Shown here: in pieces, positions 1 through 5,810 of the stretch
How the letters are laid out: each line of letters opens with the position of its first letter
How positions within the stretch are numbered: the stretch's first letter is position 1
From: a virus
IMG/VR virus record: IMGVR_UViG_3300034093_003369
Span: 1 to 23,545 of that record
Length of the DNA: 23,545 nt
Reading direction: 5' to 3' (one strand)
Notes under the pieces: generated by a model
Databases searched by the model: none
Seen by the model: the letters and a program-made list of their open reading frames with translations, nothing else
Told to the model about the DNA's origin: nothing
Translations under genes and position numbers: made by a program

Positions 1-1
1 T

Positions 2-1072
2 GTTTCTGGTAATATCGCTACGCTGAATCGTGTTATTCTGCCGGTGATTCGACGTGTTATGCCAACTGTTATTGCCAACGAAATTGTTGGTGTACAGCCC
101 ATGACAGGTCCTGTAGGTCAGATTCACACTCTACGTGTGCGTTATGCATCTACAATGACAGACCAAACAGCAGCCGCTACTTCTGTAGTTGCTGGTGAAG
201 AAGCATTGTCACCATTCAAGATCGCTGTTGCATACTCTGCTGGCGCTCGCGGTGCTGATAACGCTGCCACTACACAAACTGCCGCCCAAGGTTACGCTGG
301 TTCGCCAACTGCTACCATGGAAGGTAACGGTGGTCGTCAGATCTCTGTACAGATCTTGAAACAAGCTGTTGAAGCCAAGACTCGCAAATTGCAAGCTCGT
401 TGGACTTTTGAAGCTGCTCAAGACGCACAAGCCATGCATGGTATCGACGTTGAAGCAGAAATTATGGCTGCTTTGGCACAAGAAATTACTGCTGAAATTG
501 ACCAAGAGATCCTATTGAGCTTGCGCTCATTGGCTCAGACTGAGTTCACATACAACCAGGCTACCGTTTCAGGTACAGCTACATTCGTTGGTGACGAGCA
601 TGCCGCATTGGCAGTTCTAGTTAACCGTGTTGCTAACTTGATCGCTCAACGCACACGTCGTGGCGCAGGTAACTGGGCTGTTGTTTCTCCAGCATCTTTG
701 ACAGTATTGCAATCTGCTACAACTAGCGCATTTGCACGTACTACAGAAGGTACATTTGAAGCTCCTACAAACACCAAGTTTGTTGGTACATTGAACGGCG
801 CTATGCGTGTGTTCGTTGACTCTTATGCATCTGACTCAACACCTGTGTTGGTTGGTTACAAAGGTTCAAGCGAAGCTGACGCAGCCGCTTTCTACTGCCC
901 ATACATTCCTTTGATGAGCAGTGGTGTTGTACTTGATCCAACTACATTTGAACCAGTCGTGTCATTTATGACTCGTTATGGTTACATTGAGTTGACAAAC
1001 ACTGCATCTTCATTCGGTAACGCCGGTGACTATGTTGGTGAGATCGCTGTATCTAACTTGTCTTTCTCTTAA
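2..1072 (+). CDS. 23: Major capsid protein gp23, 5'-truncated by window edge
   Basis: This is the C-terminal part (356 residues visible) of a T4-type major capsid protein, which forms the hexamers of the phage head. The reading frame is open from base 2 with no stop, so the true start lies upstream; the GTG at 44 is internal. Recognisable gp23 signatures are IANEIVGVQPMTGPVG near the visible N-terminus, the helix IDVEAEIMAALAQEITAEIDQEIL, RGAGNWAVVSP, the GTLNG...RVFVDSYA strand, VGYKGSSEADA and FYCPYIPL, and the late MTRYGYIEL segment. T4 gp23 is about 520 residues, so roughly the first quarter to third is missing here. TAA stop at 1070-1072 is followed within 25 bases by a strong terminator, which fits a highly expressed gene. 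The family assignment rests on remembered sequence similarity and is very secure; the organism-level placement is less so. Confidence 0.95.
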   Translation, partial: VSGNIATLNRVILPVIRRVMPTVIANEIVGVQPMTGPVGQIHTLRVRYASTMTDQTAAATSVVAGEEALSPFKIAVAYSAGARGADNAATTQTAAQGYAGSPTATMEGNGGRQISVQILKQAVEAKTRKLQARWTFEAAQDAQAMHGIDVEAEIMAALAQEITAEIDQEILLSLRSLAQTEFTYNQATVSGTATFVGDEHAALAVLVNRVANLIAQRTRRGAGNWAVVSPASLTVLQSATTSAFARTTEGTFEAPTNTKFVGTLNGAMRVFVDSYASDSTPVLVGYKGSSEADAAAFYCPYIPLMSSGVVLDPTTFEPVVSFMTRYGYIELTNTASSFGNAGDYVGEIAVSNLSFS

Positions 1073-1093
1073 TCAGAGATTGTACCAAACAAG

Positions 1094-1115
1094 AACCCGC
1101 TTCGGCGGGTTTTTT
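1094..1115 (+). terminator. Rho-independent terminator after gene 23
   Basis: A perfect 7-bp stem AACCCGC / GCGGGTT (1094-1100 with 1105-1111) closes a TTCG tetraloop and runs directly into six T residues (1110-1115). It lies 22 bases after the capsid stop codon. The C(TTCG)G loop is an unusually stable type and common in intrinsic terminators. Confidence 0.93.
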
Positions 1116-1120
1116 GTTGG

Positions 1121-1128
1121 ATTAAATA
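1121..1128 (+). promoter_or_regulatory. Possible T4-type late promoter box, very close to ATG
   Basis: ATTAAATA resembles the T4 late promoter box TATAAATA. It ends only 4 bases before the ATG at 1133. A T4-like start site 6 bases after the box would fall at or just inside the start codon. No Shine-Dalgarno sequence lies between terminator and ATG. It could be a leaderless promoter or a chance AT-rich match. Confidence 0.4.
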
Positions 1129-1132
1129 CATT

Positions 1133-1795
1133 ATGCCCAATACATTTTATACTCCACCAGGATACTCTGGTTCGGCGCAGTTAACTGCATCAACTGGACT
1201 TAACATCAATGCCCAGGGTCGTTGGCGATTTAGTCAACAAGGTTATAATGATAGAATTACTTTTGGATTAAGCCTTGGTTGGCCAGACACAGCATATAAC
1301 GGTGAATTTGATTATGGATCACCAGGTGCACAAGTTAAACCACTGAGTGGAGGACTATTAAGTTTGTCAGCAACAAACTGGACTATTCCAGTAATTGGCA
1401 ACACTTTACAAAGCTACACAGATCCAGACACATTAATAACATATCCAGCAACTCAATGTCGAATTCAAATACAGGGACAATGGCAGGTTACTCGTCAACA
1501 AAATAGCAACAGCTATAACAGCTTTGGTGTAATCTATGATGGATTAACTGAGACTGATCTGGGCAGTAGAATATCAAAGCCCAATTTGTTATCTTACAAT
1601 ACAACTTACGCAACATATACAATTCAAGGTGCAGACGTCACTGGAGGCGCAATAGATACGTTTTCGGGGCATGAATTTTTTTGTCGTGTCACTGAAGCTA
1701 CATCTAGCAAAAACAGCAACAATGAATTTCAAAGCAATACTGTAACCTCTCCAGTATTTGCTTACACTTACAGCATGAGTTGGGAAATACTTTAA
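1133..1795 (+). CDS. Unknown protein, probably virion-associated
   Basis: I do not recognise this 220-residue protein. It is rich in Ser, Thr, Asn, Gln, Tyr and Gly, has no membrane segment or signal peptide, and alternates polar and aromatic residues (RWRFSQQGY, CRIQIQGQWQV, YSMSWEIL) in the way of all-beta virion proteins. Two internal stretches, GRWRFSQQGYNDRITFGLSLGW and a later YNSFGVIYDGL, suggest a beta-sandwich, but this is inference. It follows the gene 23 terminator and has only a late-promoter-like box 4 bases ahead of its ATG and no Shine-Dalgarno site. Its 3' end overlaps the convergent glycosyltransferase gene by 4 bases (1792-1795), each gene using the same TTAA for its stop. 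Possible roles are head decoration or fibre accessory protein; no function can be assigned. Confidence 0.8.
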   Translation: MPNTFYTPPGYSGSAQLTASTGLNINAQGRWRFSQQGYNDRITFGLSLGWPDTAYNGEFDYGSPGAQVKPLSGGLLSLSATNWTIPVIGNTLQSYTDPDTLITYPATQCRIQIQGQWQVTRQQNSNSYNSFGVIYDGLTETDLGSRISKPNLLSYNTTYATYTIQGADVTGGAIDTFSGHEFFCRVTEATSSKNSNNEFQSNTVTSPVFAYTYSMSWEIL

Positions 1796-2940
1796 ATTTT
1801 GTAAAGTCGAAGATGTTGATTAAGTTTGGTTAACACTGAATCCCAGTTATCCATGCTATCTTGTCTGAACAACACTGCTGATGGATACCACCTGGTGGTG
1901 TTTTTGTCTATTAACCATCTCCAATCAACTGCATAGTTGTTCAGCATAATCCATACCGGCTTAGATAGTGCACCTGCTAGATGCGCAGTTACAGTATCAA
2001 CTGAAATTACCAAATCTAAATGATGCATTAACGCAGCCGTGTCGGCAAAGTTTTTGGTTGACCCAGGATATACTTGTACTCCGGCAGCAACTAACTTGGT
2101 GGTCTCTTCGTCAGTTGCATCAGCTTGTAAATTTATCCATTCATGTTCAGGATGCTGTTCAATTAATTTTAGTATGTATTCAAACGGCATGCCTTTGTGA
2201 CCATTCAACCAGGAGTCTCTGCGTCCACTCCACCCAAATCCCACTCGAATTTTTTTCTTTGCACCTAATATCTTTGCCCACTCGGCCACTCGGCCAGCCT
2301 CGGCTCCAAGATAACCCAGTATCTTTGGCAGGGTTTCTAATGTTATTCCCAGTCGACCAGGCAAGCTCATAATAGGAACCCAATAATCAAACTCGCCAGG
2401 ATCCTCATCATATCCTCCTACCCAACTCAACAGATTAGATTGATTCAACAATGGAATCAATGGTTCAGTGACTTGTAATTTCACTGTCGCACCGGCAGCA
2501 TGTAAATTAAAAATAAATCTTACAAATTGTACATTGTCACCGTGCCCTTGTTCGCCAACAACTAAAATAGTTTTGCCTTTGAGATCTTCACCACGCCACT
2601 GTGGCTGAGTAAATTTAGGTAAAGTTCCTGCTAAATGCTCGTAGTTCCATCGACTTTCATAGAGTTGCCAACCACGTTGCAAGTTGCCACTGAGTAAATT
2701 TGCTATAGCCAAATTAAATTGCGCTGTGACATAAGTTGGTGCTAGTTTAACAGCATATTCTAAAAAAGGAATTGCGCCTTCGGGGTCTCCAACTTCGCGC
2801 AATACATTGCCATAGTTGTTGAATGCCGCTGGATTTTTTCGATCCAGGGTAAATGCTTGTGCATAACAAGCAAGTGCTTGTTCGGGTTGGCGTAATCCGC
2901 GTAGTTCGTTGCCTTGGTCTATTAGTTCGTTTGCAGTCAT
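1792..2940 (-). CDS. TPR-repeat protein with C-terminal glycosyltransferase domain
   Basis: The 382-residue product has an N-terminal TPR array (about residues 4-98) with NNYGNVLREVGDPEGAI and FNLAIANLLSGNLQRGW as clear units. A GT-B-like domain follows: KTILVVGEQGHGDNVQFVRF (122-142), VGFGWSGRRDSW (233-244) and DLVISVDTVTAHLAGAL plus KPVWIMLNN (309-335), then DWRWLIDKNTTRWYP. These motifs are typical of bacterial TPR proteins whose C-terminus relates to the heptosyltransferase/GT9 and GT41 groups. Some such TPR proteins glycosylate a protein bound by the TPR domain, for example flagellin. The sugar donor and target here are unknown. It is alone on the minus strand between plus-strand virion genes, behind its own late-type box, and looks like cargo acquired from a bacterium. 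No frameshift or missing segment is visible. No Shine-Dalgarno is apparent, but no other in-frame ATG would keep the TPR array. Confidence 0.88.
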   Translation of the reverse strand: MTANELIDQGNELRGLRQPEQALACYAQAFTLDRKNPAAFNNYGNVLREVGDPEGAIPFLEYAVKLAPTYVTAQFNLAIANLLSGNLQRGWQLYESRWNYEHLAGTLPKFTQPQWRGEDLKGKTILVVGEQGHGDNVQFVRFIFNLHAAGATVKLQVTEPLIPLLNQSNLLSWVGGYDEDPGEFDYWVPIMSLPGRLGITLETLPKILGYLGAEAGRVAEWAKILGAKKKIRVGFGWSGRRDSWLNGHKGMPFEYILKLIEQHPEHEWINLQADATDEETTKLVAAGVQVYPGSTKNFADTAALMHHLDLVISVDTVTAHLAGALSKPVWIMLNNYAVDWRWLIDKNTTRWYPSAVLFRQDSMDNWDSVLTKLNQHLRLYKI

Positions 2941-2945
2941 GCTAA

Positions 2946-2953
2946 TATTTACA
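2946..2953 (-). promoter_or_regulatory. Late promoter box for TPR-glycosyltransferase gene
   Basis: On the minus strand the sequence reads TGTAAATA, then TTAGC, then ATG (2940-2938). With T4 geometry (box at about -13 to -6) transcription would start exactly at the A of the ATG, giving a leaderless message. The box differs from TATAAATA at its first two positions. Confidence 0.5.
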
Positions 2954-2985
2954 GACTTTACTGTGCGGCAAAATATTTGTTTGAC

Positions 2986-2993
2986 AATAAATA
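2986..2993 (+). promoter_or_regulatory. Late promoter box for the 227-residue virion-type gene
   Basis: AATAAATA preceded by TTGAC and followed by CATG matches the T4-type late box. It is 93 bases upstream of the ATG at 3087 and would give a leader of about 90 bases that ends in a strong AAGGAG ribosome site (3073-3078). It is back to back with the minus-strand box at 2946-2953, so this 146-base gap is a divergent late promoter region. Confidence 0.6.
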
Positions 2994-3086
2994 CATGTCA
3001 ACGCAATTCTGTGTTTTATGCTGATGATTAAACCCAACAGCGTAGCGGCTAGAACCCGCATCGGACTTCTTTAAGGAGAAAACAAA

Positions 3087-3770
3087 ATGGGTCGTCCTCT
3101 AAAAATTAAAAAAACAACAACCAAAGATATTGGTTTCAACAGCTTTGATCAGCTAGAAAACCCAGTGTATCCGGCAACTCTTAATACCACACAGTTTTTA
3201 GGTGTAGTTGGCGGAGCAAATGCAATCGGTGGCAGTAGTGTAGCTACCAGTACCAACCCCGTGGTACGTGTGCAAGTTTATATTGCCGAAGATTCAGAAG
3301 AACGAGCTGGATTTATTATCACACAAAAAGGAGCCACCAAATATTTGGTAGCTGCCAATGTGGCAGTAGCCGACGAAGATTTAGTTGTGGGCAATAGTTA
3401 TATTATTGCAACCGTGGGCTCAACCAACTGGACTCAATGCGGTGCATCAAAATCCACACCTGGTGCCGGTGATATATTTACAGCCACTGCTGCTGGATCA
3501 GGCACCGGGACTGCATTCCTGGTTGGAGTATGCACATTGGCCAACGAGGCCACAGCATCATTAACTTCAGGTAACATGAACATTGCAATGTTTAATGGTG
3601 ACAGCACTGACATTTTAATCAGCAAGCTCACCAACAAGTATGCGCAAGACTATTCAACTCCACCTGTGCGATATCTAACCAACTTCTTCACAGATGAGGG
3701 AACAGAAATCAAATCTGGCACCACTGGCACAACAGTACCGTTGGCTATTGTAGAAAACTACACAAGCTAA
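3087..3770 (+). CDS. MGRPL-type structural protein of T4-like phages, with an inserted module
   Basis: The 227-residue product starts MGRPLKIKK and carries NPVYPATLNTTQFLGVVGGAN (25-45), GFIITQKGATKYLV (75-88), and ISKLTNKYAQDYSTPPVRYLTNFF (178-201). From memory this layout is a recurrent small conserved protein in marine T4-like phages, generally annotated as hypothetical or virion-associated. Residues about 96-144 (DEDLVVGNSYIIATVGSTNW to GSGTGTA) look like a self-contained beta module that many phage fibre proteins carry; here it separates KYLVAA from GVCTLANEA, which would otherwise be adjacent. The start is supported by AAGGAG 8 bases upstream and by the conserved MGRPL. A terminator overlapping the next gene's ribosome site follows. 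The precise role in the particle is unknown. Confidence 0.85.
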   Translation: MGRPLKIKKTTTKDIGFNSFDQLENPVYPATLNTTQFLGVVGGANAIGGSSVATSTNPVVRVQVYIAEDSEERAGFIITQKGATKYLVAANVAVADEDLVVGNSYIIATVGSTNWTQCGASKSTPGAGDIFTATAAGSGTGTAFLVGVCTLANEATASLTSGNMNIAMFNGDSTDILISKLTNKYAQDYSTPPVRYLTNFFTDEGTEIKSGTTGTTVPLAIVENYTS

Positions 3771-3790
3771 TCAAAATTACACTAGCCTGC

Positions 3791-3822
3791 AACCTTCCTG
3801 GTACATACTAGGGAGGTTTTTT
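3791..3822 (+). terminator. Terminator hairpin whose 3' arm holds the next gene's ribosome site
   Basis: AACCTTCCT (3791-3799) pairs with AGGGAGGTT (3810-3818), nine pairs with one G-T wobble, around a 10-base loop. Six T residues (3817-3822) follow and abut the ATG at 3823. The 3' arm contains GGGAGG (3811-3816), which is the only Shine-Dalgarno site for that gene. The element therefore can end transcription or, in read-through RNA, hide the ribosome site. Confidence 0.82.
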
Positions 3823-4407
3823 ATGACAGCATTTGTGTTAGGCAACGGAGTAAGTAGAAACTCAATATCAATAGATCAACTGTTGAAATTGGGTCCTGTC
3901 TATGGGTGCAACGGATTATATCGTAATCACACAGTCACAGCCTTGGTGGCAACAGATAAACCAATTGCTCAGGCAATTCAACAGTCGGGTTACAGCACCA
4001 ACAACAGATTTTATACTCGACGTCCATTGCCAGGGTTGGGTGCACAGGTAGTTCCAAAAAAGTATTTTGGGTTTAGTTCTGGCCCCATTGCTACTGCAAT
4101 TGCCGCAGAAGATCGCCAGCCTGTGATTTATTTGTTGGGATTTGACATGGGCCCAGACACGGATGGCAAATTTAACAATCTCTACGCTGATACTGAGTTT
4201 TACAAAACAACTGGAGCACACCCAACCTACACTGGTAACTGGATAAAACAACTGGTACAAGTGGTGCAAGACTTCCCAAAGCAACAATTTATTCGGGTCA
4301 AGGGCGAAACCACAGCAGATATACAAGAGCTTAATAATTTGCCAAACTTGAAACATTTGCCGCTTGCAACCTTCCTACAACGAATAAATACTGGAAAGGA
4401 TTTATAA
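3823..4407 (+). CDS. Small Rossmann-like protein, weakly DUF115/Maf-like
   Basis: The 194-residue protein is unlike its neighbours: it is a soluble alpha/beta sequence and not a fibre. It opens with FVLGNGVSR (4-12), a glycine-rich strand-loop, followed by VYGCNGLYR (26-34), LVATDKPIAQAI (41-52), SSGPIATAIA (85-94) and VIYLLGFDMG (101-110). This succession resembles the DUF115/Maf and sialyltransferase-like fold, where an early G-N-G-x-S loop, a conserved Asn and a late G-x-D motif line the nucleotide-sugar site. That match is by eye and weak, so the enzyme call is tentative. The start at 3823 has GGGAGG 6 bases upstream, embedded in the preceding terminator hairpin. The gene's last bases hold the late-type box for the next fibre gene. 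It may be a nucleotide-sugar enzyme; alternatives are an uncharacterised Rossmann protein. Confidence 0.8.
   Translation: MTAFVLGNGVSRNSISIDQLLKLGPVYGCNGLYRNHTVTALVATDKPIAQAIQQSGYSTNNRFYTRRPLPGLGAQVVPKKYFGFSSGPIATAIAAEDRQPVIYLLGFDMGPDTDGKFNNLYADTEFYKTTGAHPTYTGNWIKQLVQVVQDFPKQQFIRVKGETTADIQELNNLPNLKHLPLATFLQRINTGKDL
4383..4390 (+). promoter_or_regulatory. Late promoter box inside the end of the preceding gene
   Basis: AATAAATA followed by CTGG matches the T4-type late box. It lies in the last codons of the upstream gene and 17 bases before the ATG at 4408, with GGAAAGGA between them as ribosome site. This spacing equals that of the other boxes that precede fibre genes (17-21 bases). Confidence 0.6.
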
Positions 4408-5061
4408 ATGTCTACCACCAAGAGAATCACCGGCGATTACAATATCATTAGCTTAAACCCCTCTGACGGCGACAATGTTAATATCACCACGCATACTGTA
4501 AACGTTACTGGAAACTTATCAGTTCAAGGAAATCTTACCTACATTGATGTAACCAAGCTTGAGGTAGGGGATCCGTTTATCACAGTTGCTGCCAACAACA
4601 CTGGTACAATAGGTACCGCAACGTACCAACAACAGGGTTTGGTAACTCAAACATCTAATTCTACCTATGCTGGATTGAGATTTAATAATTCTACATTAGA
4701 ATGGGAAATCTCTCCAGCAGTTGACAGTAACGGGGCACCACTTACAGCGTATCAAGCTATTGGTACCTCAGTTGCTGGATCAGTTGCTGGCCCCAACGCC
4801 AGCATTCAATTTCATGATTCAGGTAATGTGTTTGGTGGCAATGCATCGCTGACATATGATTTGGCCAATAGTCAATTAAGAATTCGTGGATCTCAACTGT
4901 TTGGTAATATTGGAACAACCCCGGCAGCTTTAGCAAATTCAGTGACAGTCTACAGTAAGGCACAGGGCTCGGGCGGCACTGGGTTGTATGTTATAAGCCC
5001 CACAGTCGATGACGAGCTGGTCAGCAAAAGCGCCGCCATAGTTTTTTCAATAATATTTTAA
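4408..5061 (+). CDS. Fibre-type structural protein (217 residues)
   Basis: The N-terminal half contains the common phage fibre module VTGNLSVQGNLTYIDVTKLE followed by VGDPFITVAANNTG (about 33-65), the same module seen in the 1325- and 2004-residue fibres. AGLRFNNSTLEWEISP (about 91-106) is a typical strand pair. The C-terminal part, with GNIGTTPAALANSVTVYSKA and a final DELVSKSAAIVFSIIF, resembles the C-terminus of short virion proteins in marine T4-like phages. There is no signal peptide or membrane segment; the hydrophobic end is probably a buried strand or trimer contact. Start chosen from GGAAAGGA upstream. Likely a short tail-fibre or baseplate-associated protein; which one cannot be said. 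Confidence 0.82.
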   Translation: MSTTKRITGDYNIISLNPSDGDNVNITTHTVNVTGNLSVQGNLTYIDVTKLEVGDPFITVAANNTGTIGTATYQQQGLVTQTSNSTYAGLRFNNSTLEWEISPAVDSNGAPLTAYQAIGTSVAGSVAGPNASIQFHDSGNVFGGNASLTYDLANSQLRIRGSQLFGNIGTTPAALANSVTVYSKAQGSGGTGLYVISPTVDDELVSKSAAIVFSIIF

Positions 5062-5070
5062 GGAATCAAG

Positions 5071-5385
5071 ATGACAATTGCAACATCTAATGTCTCAACA
5101 ACTACTAGTCCAATATACACAAGTTCAGGGAACACCGCTATAACTTGGCTAAGTCTTGCTAACTACGGAGTTAGTAATGTCACTGCCAATGTGCACGTAG
5201 TGCCCAGTGGGGAAACAGCCAACAGTGTTAATACAATATTGGCAAGTATTCAAATTAATACACTTGACACCTATCAATTGTATTCTGGCGCAGAAAAATT
5301 GTTACTTGGCAATGGCGACACAGTTCAGGTCAACGCCAGTGCTAATTCTGCAATTGGTGCAGTTACTAGTTACACAACAATCTAA
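5071..5385 (+). CDS. Small beta-rich virion-type protein (104 residues)
   Basis: The product is a compact all-beta domain: ITWLSLANYGVSNVTANVHVVPSG, then NTILASIQIN and EKLLLGNGDTVQVNASANSAIGAVTSYTTI. The LGNGD-x-V-x-V-x-A pattern with a final x-SYTxI strand is common in small phage head or fibre accessory proteins with an immunoglobulin-like fold; this is a family resemblance and no name is secure. AAGGA lies 8 bases before the ATG. The stop overlaps the start of the next gene by one base (TAATG), so the two are probably translationally coupled and made in similar amounts. Confidence 0.75.
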   Translation: MTIATSNVSTTTSPIYTSSGNTAITWLSLANYGVSNVTANVHVVPSGETANSVNTILASIQINTLDTYQLYSGAEKLLLGNGDTVQVNASANSAIGAVTSYTTI

Positions 5386-5783
5386 TGGGCTACTACGTTA
5401 AAAACCGACAATTACAGTCGGGATCATCGGGAGTTGTGTTACCAGCTGGTAGTTCAGCAGTGCGACCATTAGCACCTAGTTTTGGTCTTATTCGTTACAA
5501 CACTGATTTAGCAAATATTGAATTTTTTAATGGTACGGAGTATTTACCCTTGGCGTCATCTGGTGCTCTCAGTTATACAATTGATAGCTTTACCGGTGAC
5601 GGCAGTACTGTACAATTTACAATGTCTATACAAGAAAGCTCAGCAGCTCAAATTATGGTTTTTGTGGGATCAATTTATCAAGATTCTACTTCAGCTTACA
5701 CTGTTAACGGTGGCTACGATATTACATTTACATCAGCCCCACCAAGCGGTGAGCCAATCTCAGTAATACACAGCTCTACCTAG
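5385..5783 (+). CDS. Short fibre protein with RYNT..IEFFNG and GDGS modules
   Basis: This 132-residue protein consists almost entirely of two exchangeable modules. Residues about 30-56 (RPLAPSFGLIRYNTDLANIEFFNGTEYLPL) match the fibre motif that in the 420- and 1325-residue proteins reads IRFNTGSTDVEVWDGTQW and VRFNTSVNNLEFYDANSW. Residues about 68-130 (FTGDGSTVQFTMS, IMVFVGSIYQ, YTVNGGYDITFTSAPPSGEPISVIH) match the GDG..T.FTL module of those same proteins. The start ATG shares its A with the preceding TAA. A late promoter box begins two bases after the TAG stop. It could be a separately made tip or adaptor unit. Confidence 0.8.
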   Translation: MGYYVKNRQLQSGSSGVVLPAGSSAVRPLAPSFGLIRYNTDLANIEFFNGTEYLPLASSGALSYTIDSFTGDGSTVQFTMSIQESSAAQIMVFVGSIYQDSTSAYTVNGGYDITFTSAPPSGEPISVIHSST

Positions 5784-5784
5784 T

Positions 5785-5792
5785 CATAAATA
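5785..5792 (+). promoter_or_regulatory. Late promoter box before the 700-residue fibre gene
   Basis: CATAAATA followed by TCC matches the T4-type late box. The ATG at 5811 is 18 bases downstream, with AAAGG as ribosome site (5800-5804). Confidence 0.68.
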
Positions 5793-5810
5793 TCCAAGCA
5801 AAGGTATTAG

